Shown: positions 1-8,188 of the stretch, in pieces
How the letters are laid out: each line of letters opens with the position of its first letter
How positions within the stretch are numbered: the stretch's first letter is position 1
Origin: an uncultured Chromatiaceae bacterium
GTDB lineage: Bacteria > Pseudomonadota > Gammaproteobacteria > Enterobacterales > Alteromonadaceae
Direction of reading: 5' to 3'
DNA: 27,987 nucleotides
Assembly: GCA_946482615.1 (NCBI GenBank)
Contig: CAMLSF010000032.1
Coordinates: 1-27,987, forward strand
Notes under the pieces: generated by a model
Database searches by the model: none
What the model was told of the DNA's origin: nothing
What the model saw: only the letters and a program-made list of their open reading frames with translations
Program-made: the position numbers and the translations under genes

Positions 1-332
1 CCAACCGCTGTCCAGTTTGGGTAAGGAGGAGCACCAAAGATCTTCTGTTTAACTTTCATAATGCTGCCGAACTGATGTTGTGGATCGGTATGAAAAGTGG
101 TGACATCGACAATATCCTCAAAGCCACAGCCTGCTGCAGCCAGCGTTGCGTGCAGATTCTCAAAGGCTAATTCCACCTGCCGCTCAAAATCTGGTTCCGG
201 GCTGCCGTCTGCATGACTGCCGACCTGGCCTGATACAAATAATAAATCGCCTGAACGTATAGCGGCCGAATAACCATGCTCTTCATAGAGTGCATGTCTG
301 TTGGCTGGAAAAATGGTTTCTCTTTTGATCAT
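1..332 (-). CDS. RidA/YjgF/YER057c/UK114 family protein, 3' end cut by window edge
   Basis: About 110 codons read leftward from the ATG at 330-332, running off the left edge, so the C-terminus is missing. The translation begins MIKRETIFPANRH and contains VSGQVG near residue 35 and the stretch FENLHATLAAAGCG, both typical of RidA-fold proteins. These form trimers and hydrolyse reactive enamine/imine intermediates, though many paralogues have other or unknown substrates. The conserved arginine that marks true RidA enamine deaminases would lie past the edge, so that activity cannot be judged. A purine-rich GAGAG lies just upstream. The gene is divergent from a TetR regulator across a 183-bp gap with three operator-like palindromes, so it is probably a target of that regulator. 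Family call good; substrate unknown. Confidence 0.85.
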   Translation of the reverse strand, partial: MIKRETIFPANRHALYEEHGYSAAIRSGDLLFVSGQVGSHADGSPEPDFERQVELAFENLHATLAAAGCGFEDIVDVTTFHTDPQHQFGSIMKVKQKIFGAPPYPNWTAV

Positions 333-435
333 GATAGAGCTCTCTCAGTTGGATGGACTGCACAGCCGCGGCTCTCTGCGCTGGCACTGTACAATCCACA
401 TAGTTTTAATAGTCCTGCATGTTGAATTGGTTTAA

Positions 436-500
436 CATACGAGGCGTATGTAGAATATCTCGCATACGCGGCGTATGTCAAGTGGCATACATGGCGTATG
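436..500. promoter_or_regulatory. Three tandem 15-bp palindromic operators between ridA-like gene and tetR
   Basis: Three copies of CATACG-N3-CGTATG are visible: 436-450 (spacer AGG, perfect), 463-477 (spacer CGG, perfect) and 486-500 (left arm CATACA, one mismatch). Centres are 27 and 23 bp apart. The last copy ends 15 bp before the tetR start codon and next to its Shine-Dalgarno (AAAGGAG, 503-509). A candidate tetR promoter (TTGGTT 427-432, TAGAAT 451-456, 18-bp spacer) straddles the first copy. Short symmetric operators in a divergent gap beside a TetR gene are the usual autoregulation layout. That TetR binds here is inference; the repeats are directly seen. Confidence 0.85.
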
Positions 501-515
501 TGAAAGGAGTATCAA

Positions 516-1112
516 ATGAGCATCCGATTAACAAAGATGGCGGAAAACCGCGAGAAGCTGATTTCAGCTGCACGAAAGGCCTTTGCTGAGCAGGGGTATG
601 CGGCGGCCTCTATGGATACCTTAACTGCTGAAGCCGGCTTAACCCGGGGTGCGCTGTACCATAACTTTGGTGATAAAAAAGGTTTACTTGCTGCGGTAGT
701 GGACCAGATTGATTCTGAAATGGCTGACTATGCGAAGTCTGTCGGAGCCAAAGCCGGGGATGCCTGGTCAGCTTTATTGGCTGAAGGCGCGGCCTATATA
801 GAAAAAGCGCTGGATCCTGAAGTGCAGCGTATTGTATTGCTGGACGGCCCTGCTGTGCTGGGTGACCCGTCGCAATGGCCAAGTCAGAACCGTTGCCTGC
901 AATCAACCAGAAACACCATAGAAAAGTTGATTGAAAATGGCACAGTCAAAGCTGTGGATCCTGAAGCTGCTGCTATGTTGTTAAATGGTGCGGCTTTAAA
1001 TGCGGCGCTTTGGCTGGCCTCCAGTAAAGAGCCTCAGGCCATGCTGCCAAAAACGCTGGAGGCTTTTAATATGCTGGCTTCAGGTTTTTTGGTGAAGGAT
1101 TCAAATAAGTGA
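516..1112 (+). CDS. TetR/AcrR family transcriptional regulator
   Basis: 198 residues, the usual size for a TetR repressor. The N-terminal DNA-binding domain is residues 11-58: NREKLISAARKAFAEQGY forms helix 1, and TLTAEAGLTRGALYHNFGDK carries the helix-turn-helix with the typical Y-H-x-F signature. The remaining helical C-terminal part would bind a ligand and dimerise; the inducer cannot be read from sequence. The ATG at 516 has a strong AAAGGAG six bases upstream; a second in-frame ATG (codon 8) is possible but has no such site. It probably represses itself and the divergent RidA-like gene through the palindromes at 436-500. A hairpin with a T-run follows the gene at 1197-1223. Confidence 0.93.
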   Translation: MSIRLTKMAENREKLISAARKAFAEQGYAAASMDTLTAEAGLTRGALYHNFGDKKGLLAAVVDQIDSEMADYAKSVGAKAGDAWSALLAEGAAYIEKALDPEVQRIVLLDGPAVLGDPSQWPSQNRCLQSTRNTIEKLIENGTVKAVDPEAAAMLLNGAALNAALWLASSKEPQAMLPKTLEAFNMLASGFLVKDSNK

Positions 1113-1196
1113 TGGCTTAGCGGACAGTGTTAACTTATTCGCATTATGTTGATGCCTTTAAACCTTTGCCGTTTTCTTTTCGACTAACTCCTATCT

Positions 1197-1223
1197 GGCT
1201 GCTGAACTGGCAGCCTGTTTTTT
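1197..1223 (+). terminator. Probable rho-independent terminator after tetR (or leader attenuator of the next gene)
   Basis: GGCTGC (1197-1202) pairs with GCAGCC (1210-1215) around a 7-nt loop, followed by G and six T residues (1218-1223). It lies 85 bp after the tetR stop but only 20 bp before the next start codon, so any promoter for the downstream gene that lies upstream of it would have to read through it. Confidence 0.55.
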
Positions 1224-1242
1224 GCCCTGGAGTTAGTGCCCT

Positions 1243-2313
1243 ATGAAAATACTGAGTCATTTTTTGTTGGTTTGGCTTCTGGCCCTGATGCTGGTATCGC
1301 CACTTCATGCCCAGCCCGACTCTATACAACTGCCGCATGGCGCTAAAGTTAGTCCTCAGCAACTGGACAATTTCTTGCTGAAACAAATGCAGGAACTACA
1401 GATGCCGGGTTTGTCTTTTGCGGTGATCCAGCATCAACAGATTGTGTATCACCGGACTTTGGGAGTCACAAAAGTTGGTGATGGCATAGCCTTGCAGTCA
1501 ACAGACTTATTTGATGCGGCCTCATTAACCAAAACAATGTTTGCGTATTTAACCATGCGTTTAGTAGAGCAAGGCCTGCTTGATTTGGATACGCCACTGT
1601 ACAGCTACTTGCCCCATCCGGATCTGGTGCATGATAAGCGGCATCAACTGATGACTGCCCGTATGGTGCTGAGTCACAGCACTGGCTTGCCTAACTGGCG
1701 TTTTGGCAAACCTCTGGCTTTTTTATTTAGTCCAGGCACTGCAGTGCAATACTCGGGTGAAGCTTTTGAGTATCTGGCGCTGGTAATAGCCCATTTAAAA
1801 GGTGTGCAGAAAAACCAGTTGGAAACTTTGTTTCAGCAGCAAGTCGCAGGGCCTTTGGGTATGAAGCAGAGTTTTACAGTCTGGAATGACTATCTGGACA
1901 AACATAGGGTCAGCGGACATATGGCAGGCAAAGTTGCAGAAGGCTGGGGATTATCAGCCTCAAGACCGAATTTTGCCGCGGCTTTTAGCCTTAACACTGA
2001 AGCTGTGGACTATGCCAGATTTCTGATTGGCTTGTTTTCCCATCAAGGGTTAAGCAAAACCAGTCTGGAGCAGATGTTGAAAGTCCATTCGGTGGATACC
2101 CGCTCTGAGCCGGTGCGCCGTTGGGGCTTAGGCATAGAAATCAAAAACAGTGCACAAGGCATGAAGTATATGCACAGCGGCAACAATGACAATTTCTCAT
2201 CCCACTATGTTTATCTGAAAGACAAAGCTTTTGGTTATGTGTTTTTTACTAACAGCGAACAGGCTTTTGTGGCGAACAAAGCGATAGAAACTTTTCTGAC
2301 CGGAGACTATTAG
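1243..2313 (+). CDS. Secreted serine hydrolase, beta-lactamase/class C (EstB-like) family
   Basis: 356 residues with an N-terminal signal peptide (hydrophobic residues 6-18, likely cleavage after LHA at 23). The class C/penicillin-binding fold is shown by S94-L-T-K97 (nucleophile motif SxxK), Y170-S-G (second catalytic motif, YxN position) and H311-S-G (in place of KTG). The HSG and YSG variants are common in esterases, D-amino peptidases and uncharacterised beta-lactamase-related proteins, so this is unlikely to be a true AmpC. It probably acts in the periplasm on an ester or peptide substrate; the substrate is unknown. The start ATG has CTGGAG about 10 bases upstream, just after a terminator-like hairpin. 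It converges on the pseudouridine synthase gene with a 24-bp gap. Confidence 0.88.
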   Translation: MKILSHFLLVWLLALMLVSPLHAQPDSIQLPHGAKVSPQQLDNFLLKQMQELQMPGLSFAVIQHQQIVYHRTLGVTKVGDGIALQSTDLFDAASLTKTMFAYLTMRLVEQGLLDLDTPLYSYLPHPDLVHDKRHQLMTARMVLSHSTGLPNWRFGKPLAFLFSPGTAVQYSGEAFEYLALVIAHLKGVQKNQLETLFQQQVAGPLGMKQSFTVWNDYLDKHRVSGHMAGKVAEGWGLSASRPNFAAAFSLNTEAVDYARFLIGLFSHQGLSKTSLEQMLKVHSVDTRSEPVRRWGLGIEIKNSAQGMKYMHSGNNDNFSSHYVYLKDKAFGYVFFTNSEQAFVANKAIETFLTGDY

Positions 2314-2337
2314 TCTGCTTTTGTAATTGCAAATGCA

Positions 2338-3006
2338 TCAAAAAGGACAAGGACAACTGATGGTCATGCGTTGCCCTGTGACCGGATGATCAAACTGCAA
2401 TTCTGATGCGTGCAGCAAAAGGCGTGGGGCCATAGCTTGAGTGTCTTCTGTGCCATATAAATCGCAGCCCAGCATAGGATGGTTTATAAACTGGCTATGG
2501 ATCCGTAGTTGATGAGTGCGGCCTGTTGCTGGTGTGAATAACAGTCGGGTCCGGTCCGGCTTGCTCAGGCGTTCCAGCACCTGATAATGACTAAGCGCTT
2601 TTTGGCCTGTGTCAAAACAAACCTTTAAGCGCGGAAACAGGGTTTTGTCTTTGCTGATAGGCGCTTCAATGATGCCGCTGTCTTTTTTGACATGACCAGC
2701 CACTATGCTTTGATAGCGCTTGATCACAGTGCGGGATTGAAACTGCTGGCTTAACAAGGCGTTGCTGGTTTTGTCCAGGGCCAGCAGCATAAGGCCTGAG
2801 GTGCCCAGGTCGAGTCGGTGTATTAAGGTGATGTGCGGATAAATTTGCGCTAAACGATAGTGCACTGAATCCAGATTCTGCGGGTTTTTACCGGACAAAC
2901 TCAATAAACCGCTGGGTTTATTGATCAGCAGAATATGCTCGTCCTGATACAGAGTTTCAATAGACTGATGACAGGGCGGGGCAACAAAAGTATCTATCAC
3001 TGTCAT
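2338..3006 (-). CDS. rluA: RluA family pseudouridine synthase
   Basis: 222 residues, close to E. coli RluA (about 219). The catalytic motif HRLDLGTSG carries the nucleophilic aspartate D66, INKPSGLLS at 28-36 is the other family signature, and MAPRLLLHA near residue 192 closely matches the equivalent RluA stretch. There is no N-terminal S4 domain, which again fits RluA rather than RluB/C/D. RluA isomerises a uridine in 23S rRNA helix 35 and U32 in several tRNAs; this target is inferred from subfamily resemblance, so the symbol is tentative. The ATG has AGGA eight bases upstream. The gene is divergent from the DUF4826 gene across 109 bp and looks monocistronic. Confidence 0.88.
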   Translation of the reverse strand: MTVIDTFVAPPCHQSIETLYQDEHILLINKPSGLLSLSGKNPQNLDSVHYRLAQIYPHITLIHRLDLGTSGLMLLALDKTSNALLSQQFQSRTVIKRYQSIVAGHVKKDSGIIEAPISKDKTLFPRLKVCFDTGQKALSHYQVLERLSKPDRTRLLFTPATGRTHQLRIHSQFINHPMLGCDLYGTEDTQAMAPRLLLHASELQFDHPVTGQRMTISCPCPF

Positions 3007-3115
3007 CCTGGGTATCCTGATGAAAAGAGGCGCAGAGTGTACTTGAAATCAAAGCTTGCTGCCCTGGTTTAACTTAGTGAAAATAGCGCTTTTCAGCCAA
3101 CAAGGGCCTTAGAGT

Positions 3116-3568
3116 ATGAATTTGGATGAAGCAGAAGACTGGGCCTGGTGTGATGCACAGTTTGCCGCTATTGAAGCTTATGTCAAAGCGCAGAACATTC
3201 CGCATGGTGTCATTTGTGACTGGCCTGAATGGTATGCCGCTCCTTATGTAGGTTTGTGGGCAGTGGAAGATCCGGCCGATCCGGGTTTTGTTGGTCACTG
3301 GGTTTTAGCCGGTGACACCACAGGAGCCCAGCCTCAGCCTGTGGCTTTTGATTATTTAAGCGCAGAAGATGGCGCAGAACCCCGTGAAGCTTTAGCTGCT
3401 TTTGCCAAAAAATGGGCCACATTAGCTGCAGCTGCAACTAAAGGCACAGCCTGGACTGGCAGCCCTGTGCTCGCTGGTGACTTAGCCCAGCAGGCGGCGC
3501 AATTAGCACGCCAGGCTGAGCTGTTAAAGCTTTGGGCAGCTGATGATGATATGTGGGAGCAGGATTAA
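3116..3568 (+). CDS. DUF4826 family protein, function unknown
   Basis: 150 residues, soluble, rich in tryptophan and acidic residues. The N-terminal half has closely spaced aromatics (DWAWCDAQF, DWPEWYAAPYVGLWAVE), followed by HWVLAGD. The C-terminal third (from about 88) is alanine-rich and probably helical, ending in an acidic tail. I recognise the WPEWYxAPYVGLWAVE pattern as DUF4826, a small gammaproteobacterial family without assigned function. No signal peptide or membrane segment is seen. The Shine-Dalgarno before ATG 3116 is weak. The stop overlaps the stop of the convergent AraC-type gene by 4 bp (TTAA, 3565-3568), leaving no room for a separate terminator. Confidence 0.75.
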   Translation: MNLDEAEDWAWCDAQFAAIEAYVKAQNIPHGVICDWPEWYAAPYVGLWAVEDPADPGFVGHWVLAGDTTGAQPQPVAFDYLSAEDGAEPREALAAFAKKWATLAAAATKGTAWTGSPVLAGDLAQQAAQLARQAELLKLWAADDDMWEQD

Positions 3569-4620
3569 AGCCCTGCTTCCTGGCGGAAAGTTGAAGGCGA
3601 TACGCCAACCACCCGCAAAAACTCTTTATTAAAGTTAGACTTACTGCTAAAGCCTGCCTGTTGCATCACTTCAATCACAGGCAGGTGGGGTTCCTCCAGC
3701 AATAAACGTTTGGCTTCCTTAACACGCTGATCATTCAGGTAGACCGAATAACTTTGACCATAGAGCTGATTAATGGCTATGGATAACTGACGGGCTGGTA
3801 CCCGCAGTTTTTTGGCCGCCTGTGGCAAGGTGATACCAAATTCCAGTTTATAGAGTTGCTCTTTTATCACCAGTTGTTCAAAACCTTGCATGATGTCCGC
3901 CGCACGTTGTTGTTCTTCTGCCGTTAAGCTTTTTGGTTCTGAAGATGAACCCGCCAGATACATCCATTCCAGAACGTTGCTGCGCTGTAAAGCGGCCAGC
4001 AAGGTGGCGATATTCAACAGAAAAAAGGCACAACCTGACACAAAAAGTGCCACTGAGTCCTGCAGTTTGACTCCTGCCTGAATTTCCTGAACCACAGCTA
4101 TTTCACAACCAATATTGATCACTGCCACCAGCAGCAGACAGACTAACCAGCGATACGCAGGAGAGGCCAGAGTTCCCAGATGCTGTAAGGCTTGTTTTCC
4201 CTGCCGCATCCGCAAGGCTATCAGCAGGAAATACAACGCAAAACTGGCCATAATCGCAAAGTCTATGCCGTTTGCCAGCAATGGGTTGCTGAGCAATATC
4301 AGCAACAGCACCGGGCCTGCGATAAAATGCAGGCTGTCTGACCAGCGCAGTTGAGCATCGGGTTTTTGCACTAAACAAAAATACAGATACAACAAAGGGC
4401 CAAGCCACATGGCCACCAAAGGCCGCAGCAACCCCAAAGCACCGGCTTGTTCATGCAGTACAGCAATCAGGATCACACTTTGATGGGCATACAACAGGTA
4501 ACTCAGACCCAGCAGACGTTTAGGCCAGGGCCGCAGTGCCGTCATCAACAAAAATTGTGCTGCTAACAGCAGGCACAGCAAAGCGTTGGCGAACTGAATA
4601 TAAGTAATGTAACTAAGCAT
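3565..4620 (-). CDS. Membrane-embedded AraC family transcriptional regulator (seven predicted TM segments)
   Basis: 351 residues. Residues 1-211 hold about seven hydrophobic segments (roughly 6-28, 36-56, 62-85, 97-113, 118-137, 156-178, 188-211). A short linker leads to a C-terminal AraC/XylS DNA-binding domain (about 245-351) with two helix-turn-helix units, the second including QAGFSSKSNFNKEFLRVVG at 321-339. The protein would sense a signal in the membrane and bind DNA directly, a one-component arrangement known for some AraC and CadC-type regulators. It is divergent from a secreted amidohydrolase, and the gap holds a 17-bp direct repeat of 21-bp period (4667-4704) that suits AraC-type binding. 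It probably controls that gene. The ligand is unknown. Confidence 0.9.
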   Translation of the reverse strand: MLSYITYIQFANALLCLLLAAQFLLMTALRPWPKRLLGLSYLLYAHQSVILIAVLHEQAGALGLLRPLVAMWLGPLLYLYFCLVQKPDAQLRWSDSLHFIAGPVLLLILLSNPLLANGIDFAIMASFALYFLLIALRMRQGKQALQHLGTLASPAYRWLVCLLLVAVINIGCEIAVVQEIQAGVKLQDSVALFVSGCAFFLLNIATLLAALQRSNVLEWMYLAGSSSEPKSLTAEEQQRAADIMQGFEQLVIKEQLYKLEFGITLPQAAKKLRVPARQLSIAINQLYGQSYSVYLNDQRVKEAKRLLLEEPHLPVIEVMQQAGFSSKSNFNKEFLRVVGVSPSTFRQEAGL

Positions 4621-4666
4621 CTGATCTATCTCTGAAATTATGCCTAATCATACCTTTAGACTGTAG

Positions 4667-4704
4667 GACCTGAAACCTGTTTTTTAAGACCTCGATCCTG
4701 TTTT
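4667..4704 (+). promoter_or_regulatory. Direct-repeat operator, 21-bp period, upstream of amidohydrolase
   Basis: GACCTNNANCCTGTTTT occurs at 4667-4683 and again at 4688-4704, 14 of 17 positions identical, with starts exactly 21 bp (two helical turns) apart. This is the geometry of AraC-family half-sites such as araI1-araI2. The distal copy abuts a possible -35 (TTGAGT, 4703-4708) with no good -10 after it, as expected for an activator-dependent promoter. A CTCGA/TCGAG inverted repeat (4691-4695, 4708-4712) overlaps the second copy. Binding by the adjacent AraC-type protein is inferred. Confidence 0.7.
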
Positions 4705-4767
4705 GAGTCGAGCGCAGGGACAAAAAAGCACAGAGTTGCTGGCAGTTCATCACAACAGGAAACTTTT

Positions 4768-6324
4768 ATGCACCAGTCTTTTCTTTCTGTCAAAAACCCT
4801 TTTATCCGTATCAGTGTTTTAAGCATGTTGATAGCCAGTGCTGCTGTGCAGGCCGAATCTTTGCTGATCCGTAATGTCCGCGTTATAAGTGATGGCGTTA
4901 GTGGCGGCAGCACTGGTGAGCATCCACAAGTTTCAGTGGCGCAGGACGTGCTGATTAATAACGGCAAGATTCAGGCGATAGGCGCAAAACCAGGGCAGGC
5001 TGACAAGCAGATTGATGGTACTGGTAAATATCTGATCCCCGGGTTGATTGACAGCCATGTGCATTTAGATGGCATACCCGGCTACAGGGGGCAGGATGCA
5101 AAAGATGAGTTGATGCTGCAACAAGCCAGAGCTCAGATGCCACGTAGTTACGCTTATTTTGGTTTTACCACTGTGCTGGATTTAACAGGGGATGCGGATT
5201 TTATTGCCAACTGGAATAGTGCACCGGCTGGCCCCAAAGCCTATTTTTGTGCGCCAGTGGTGATCCCTAATGGTTATCCGGCGGTGTTTTTTGGTAAAGA
5301 GGGCCAGTTTCAGCTCAAAGGCAGTCAAACCATGTTGTATGACCCGGCTCAGCCCGATGTGTATCCGGCCAGTTTTAACAAAGAACAACATAGCCCTGCT
5401 GCTGTGGTGGCTTTAGCCAAACAGCAGGGCGCCCGTTGTATCAAGGTATTTTATGAAACAGGTTTTGGTGCACAACGTAATTTGCCTGTGCCTTCTGTAG
5501 CGCTTATCAAAGCTGTAGTTGCACAGGCCAAACACCAGGGGCTGCCTGTGTATTTGCACGGTAATTCGCAGGCTGCTTATGAGTTTGCGCTCGAGACCAA
5601 AGTAAATACCCTGGTGCATGGTTTATGGCATCCCCATAAAGGTGCAGAGCCAGAGCATAATCACAGCAAACTGCAGCAGATGGCCGGGCAATTGGTAAAA
5701 GCCGGGATAACAGTTCAGCCGACGATTCAGGTGCTTTATGGTGAACAGGAATTACTGAACCCGGCATTTTTCCACAACCCACAAGTGCAGCATGCCATAC
5801 CAAAAAGCCTTATCCAGTGGTATCAAACTGAAGCAGGGCAGTGGATGAACAGGGCGCTGGCGGACAACTTTGCGCCAGCGCAAAATCCGGCAGAGCTGTA
5901 TCAGCAGATCAAACAGGCTTATCAGCAACCTTTGAGCCTGTTGCGCCAGATGACGGCAGATTTAAACCAAAAAGGAGCTGTGTTGCAGTTTGGCAGCGAC
6001 ACGCCAAGTGGTCCTTTTTACAGCCAGTTTCCCGGCACCAATGGCCGTTGGGAAATGGATCGCTGGCTGGAAGCAGGTTTGAGTTTAGCCCGGTTATTCA
6101 GCGCCATGACCAGCGGTAATGCCAAAGCTTTAGGCCTGCAAGACCAGATAGGTTTTGTTAAAACAGGTTTGGATGCTGATTTATTGTTGCTTGGCAGCAA
6201 CCCGCTGCAGACTGTGACAGCTTATGATCAGATAGAGCTGGTGATCCTCAAAGGCAAAGTACTGCAACGTACTGAGTTATCTGCAACTGAACAGCACCAG
6301 GTGCTTAAAGAGCAGGAAAACTAA
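4768..6324 (+). CDS. Secreted amidohydrolase family metallohydrolase
   Basis: 518 residues with a signal peptide (hydrophobic core about 12-27, likely cleavage after VQA at 29). The amidohydrolase superfamily fold is marked by H97-V-H99 in [12 protein letters not shown]226 in CIKVFYETG (probable carbamylated metal-bridging lysine), H264 in LHGN, H284 in LVHGLW and D411 in FGSDTPSG. That set fits a binuclear metal site of the imidazolonepropionase/prolidase-like type. A typical composite beta-domain closes the C-terminus. Substrate is not readable; related exported enzymes cleave dipeptides, lactones or cyclic amides. The ATG has AGGA seven bases upstream. Probably activated by the divergent membrane AraC regulator. 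The stop overlaps that of the convergent nitronate monooxygenase gene by 4 bp. Confidence 0.88.
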   Translation: MHQSFLSVKNPFIRISVLSMLIASAAVQAESLLIRNVRVISDGVSGGSTGEHPQVSVAQDVLINNGKIQAIGAKPGQADKQIDGTGKYLIPGLIDSHVHLDGIPGYRGQDAKDELMLQQARAQMPRSYAYFGFTTVLDLTGDADFIANWNSAPAGPKAYFCAPVVIPNGYPAVFFGKEGQFQLKGSQTMLYDPAQPDVYPASFNKEQHSPAAVVALAKQQGARCIKVFYETGFGAQRNLPVPSVALIKAVVAQAKHQGLPVYLHGNSQAAYEFALETKVNTLVHGLWHPHKGAEPEHNHSKLQQMAGQLVKAGITVQPTIQVLYGEQELLNPAFFHNPQVQHAIPKSLIQWYQTEAGQWMNRALADNFAPAQNPAELYQQIKQAYQQPLSLLRQMTADLNQKGAVLQFGSDTPSGPFYSQFPGTNGRWEMDRWLEAGLSLARLFSAMTSGNAKALGLQDQIGFVKTGLDADLLLLGSNPLQTVTAYDQIELVILKGKVLQRTELSATEQHQVLKEQEN

Positions 6325-7376
6325 GCGTCGTGCCACTCTTTGACCAGCCTGGCAATCAGTGTGGCCGCTGGCAGTTCCCGGGCTAAAGCCGCAGCTTGCC
6401 CGGCCCATTGCACAGTAAAATCTTTGCTGCCCTGTTGAGCTGCGGCAGCAACCAGAGCTTTGGCTGCGTCGTAGGCTATAGGGTAGTCGGGCAGGGGCGG
6501 CGCATTAACTTCGACTTCCTGATAAAAACTATTAGGCAAACCCCGGGCTGGCCGGCCTGAGATAACGCTGGTAAAACGGGTTTGACTGGCCAAAGGACTT
6601 TTCAGATTTGCTCTGTACTGCTGATTCGCCGCAGATTCAGGGCAGAGTAAAAAGGCAGTACCCAGCTGCACTGCACTGGCACCTGCGGTCAGCATCTGCG
6701 CAATGGTTTTACCATCCATAATACCGCCCGCAGCGATCAGAGGTTTAGTAGTCCGGCCCCGCAGGGTTTGCAGCAGAGTTAAAGTATCAAGTTGTAAGTC
6801 GGGTTGCTGTGGGTTAAATACACCTCTGTGGCCTCCAGCTTCTATGCCCTGAGCCACTATCGCATCCACACCTGCTGCTTCAGCTTGCCGTAATTCATCA
6901 GGATTAGTGACACAAGCCAAAGTGTAAATACCGGCTTGTTGCAAGTTATGGACTATGGCCGGGGCCGGCACTCCAAAATGAAAACTGACCACTGCTGGTT
7001 TTTCTTCCAGCAGCATCTGTTGTACATCTGTTGCGACCAGAAAACTTAAATAAATTTCCTGCAAAGCTGTGGGCACTGATGCAGAAAAACGGGCGAAATA
7101 GGGCGCCAGATGGGCCAGCCATTGCTGCTCAATCTCAGGCTTAGCTAACGCAGGCTGATGGCAAAAGACATTGACGTTAAAAGGCTGACTGGTCAGCAGC
7201 CTGGTCGCGCGGATCATGGCTCTGGCCTGTTCACACTGACTGGCGCCAATAGCAATGGAGCCTAAAGCACCGGCATTGGACACTGCAGCCGCCAGCTCTG
7301 GTGTTGAAACACCAGCCATAGGCGCCTGAATAATGGCATAGCGGATACCTAATCTTTGGCAAAACTGATGGTTCAT
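6321..7376 (-). CDS. Nitronate monooxygenase (2-nitropropane dioxygenase-like, FMN enzyme)
   Basis: 351 residues from the ATG at 7374-7376, chosen because CAGGAG lies six bases upstream. An in-frame upstream ATG at 7427 would add 17 unconserved residues. Family marks are [26 protein letters not shown] near the N-terminus, EAGGHRG (FMN/catalytic-histidine loop), AAGGIMDG and [12 protein letters not shown] (phosphate-binding part of the TIM barrel). These enzymes oxidise alkyl nitronates, such as propionate 3-nitronate, to carbonyl compounds plus nitrite or nitrate, in the cytoplasm. It is the last gene of a leftward group with a DsbA-like protein, a tautomerase and a quinone reductase-like enzyme, which suggests a shared role in handling reactive small molecules. 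Confidence 0.9.
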   Translation of the reverse strand: MNHQFCQRLGIRYAIIQAPMAGVSTPELAAAVSNAGALGSIAIGASQCEQARAMIRATRLLTSQPFNVNVFCHQPALAKPEIEQQWLAHLAPYFARFSASVPTALQEIYLSFLVATDVQQMLLEEKPAVVSFHFGVPAPAIVHNLQQAGIYTLACVTNPDELRQAEAAGVDAIVAQGIEAGGHRGVFNPQQPDLQLDTLTLLQTLRGRTTKPLIAAGGIMDGKTIAQMLTAGASAVQLGTAFLLCPESAANQQYRANLKSPLASQTRFTSVISGRPARGLPNSFYQEVEVNAPPLPDYPIAYDAAKALVAAAAQQGSKDFTVQWAGQAAALARELPAATLIARLVKEWHDA

Positions 7377-7451
7377 GCTGCTCTCCTGCCTGATGCTGCT
7401 GTCGGGGCACTTGATGCTATTCGCCACATAGTAACGGACAGCTTCTGCATT

Positions 7452-8114
7452 TTACACTTGTGTGTCGTTTGCTATTTCTCTAAGCGCCTTTTTATAAGCC
7501 GCCACAGTCTGGCTACCGCTGATCAGATACTGCTGATTGATAAACATAGCGGGCACAGACCGAATCCCCCATTTCTGGTTTTGCAACAGATGAGCGCGCA
7601 CCTGAGTTTTCCCCTGATCGGATGCTAAAAAAGCCGACACTTCAGTAGCATCAAAACCTGCAGAGGCAGCAGCTGCTGTCAGCACCTGATGATCACTCAG
7701 ATTTTTGCCTTCAGTAAAATAGGCGGTAAACAAGGCCCGTTTCAATTGCAGTTGTTGACCTGACAGCTGGGCCCAATACAGTAGTCGGTGACCGTCAAAG
7801 GTATTGTAGTAGTGGCTGCGTTTTTCCATATTAAAGTCAAAACCAAGTTCCATGCCTCTTTGGGTTATATTTTGCTGATTGACCAGCACTTGTGCTTTGC
7901 TCAGACCATATTTGGCAGCGACATGAGCAAATTTTTCCAACCCGGCTGGCGGCGCGTCCGGGTTTAATTCAAAAGGTAAAAAGTGAATTTGGGCATCAAA
8001 CTGCTGATTGGTTTCCTGCTTCAGCTCTTCTATGGCGTGTTGCAGGGCATAAAGGCCGATAACGCACCAGGGGCATACCAGATCCGAGATAAAATCAATT
8101 TGCAGTGGTTTCAT
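7452..8114 (-). CDS. DsbA family oxidoreductase, FrnE-like (cytoplasmic)
   Basis: 220 residues. It opens MKPLQIDFISDLVCPWCVIG, placing a C14-P-W-C17 redox motif at the end of the first thioredoxin-fold strand; SVPAMFINQQYLISG near the C-terminus is the cis-proline region. The long helical insertion between them is typical of the DsbA/FrnE/2-hydroxychromene isomerase group. No signal peptide precedes it, so it should act in the cytoplasm, as FrnE does (disulfide exchange, oxidative-stress tolerance in Deinococcus). AGGA lies about 12 bases before the ATG. It lies 74 bp after the tautomerase gene, with a strong hairpin in that gap, and 75 bp before the nitronate monooxygenase gene; probably one transcript. 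Confidence 0.9.
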   Translation of the reverse strand: MKPLQIDFISDLVCPWCVIGLYALQHAIEELKQETNQQFDAQIHFLPFELNPDAPPAGLEKFAHVAAKYGLSKAQVLVNQQNITQRGMELGFDFNMEKRSHYYNTFDGHRLLYWAQLSGQQLQLKRALFTAYFTEGKNLSDHQVLTAAAASAGFDATEVSAFLASDQGKTQVRAHLLQNQKWGIRSVPAMFINQQYLISGSQTVAAYKKALREIANDTQV

Positions 8115-8150
8115 TCTGAAGTTTTCCTGTTGTGATAGTGGGGCGGATCA

Positions 8151-8171
8151 ACCCGGCTGTTAAAGCCGGGT
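8151..8171 (-). repeat. Intercistronic perfect 8-bp stem-loop
   Basis: ACCCGGCT (8151-8158) and AGCCGGGT (8164-8171) form a perfect 8-bp, GC-rich stem with a 5-nt loop between the tautomerase and DsbA-like genes. No T-run follows on either strand, so it looks more like an mRNA-stabilising or processing hairpin than a terminator. Confidence 0.7.
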
Positions 8172-8188
8172 GTTGTCTGCTGAAGGTT

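Noticed and set aside
610..906. 98-codon minus-strand frame inside tetR
   Set aside because: Antisense to a clear TetR domain; no family resemblance.
7377..7427. Upstream ATG for the nitronate monooxygenase
   Set aside because: The extra 17 residues are unlike the family's N-terminus, and a good Shine-Dalgarno (CAGGAG) directs the ATG at 7376.
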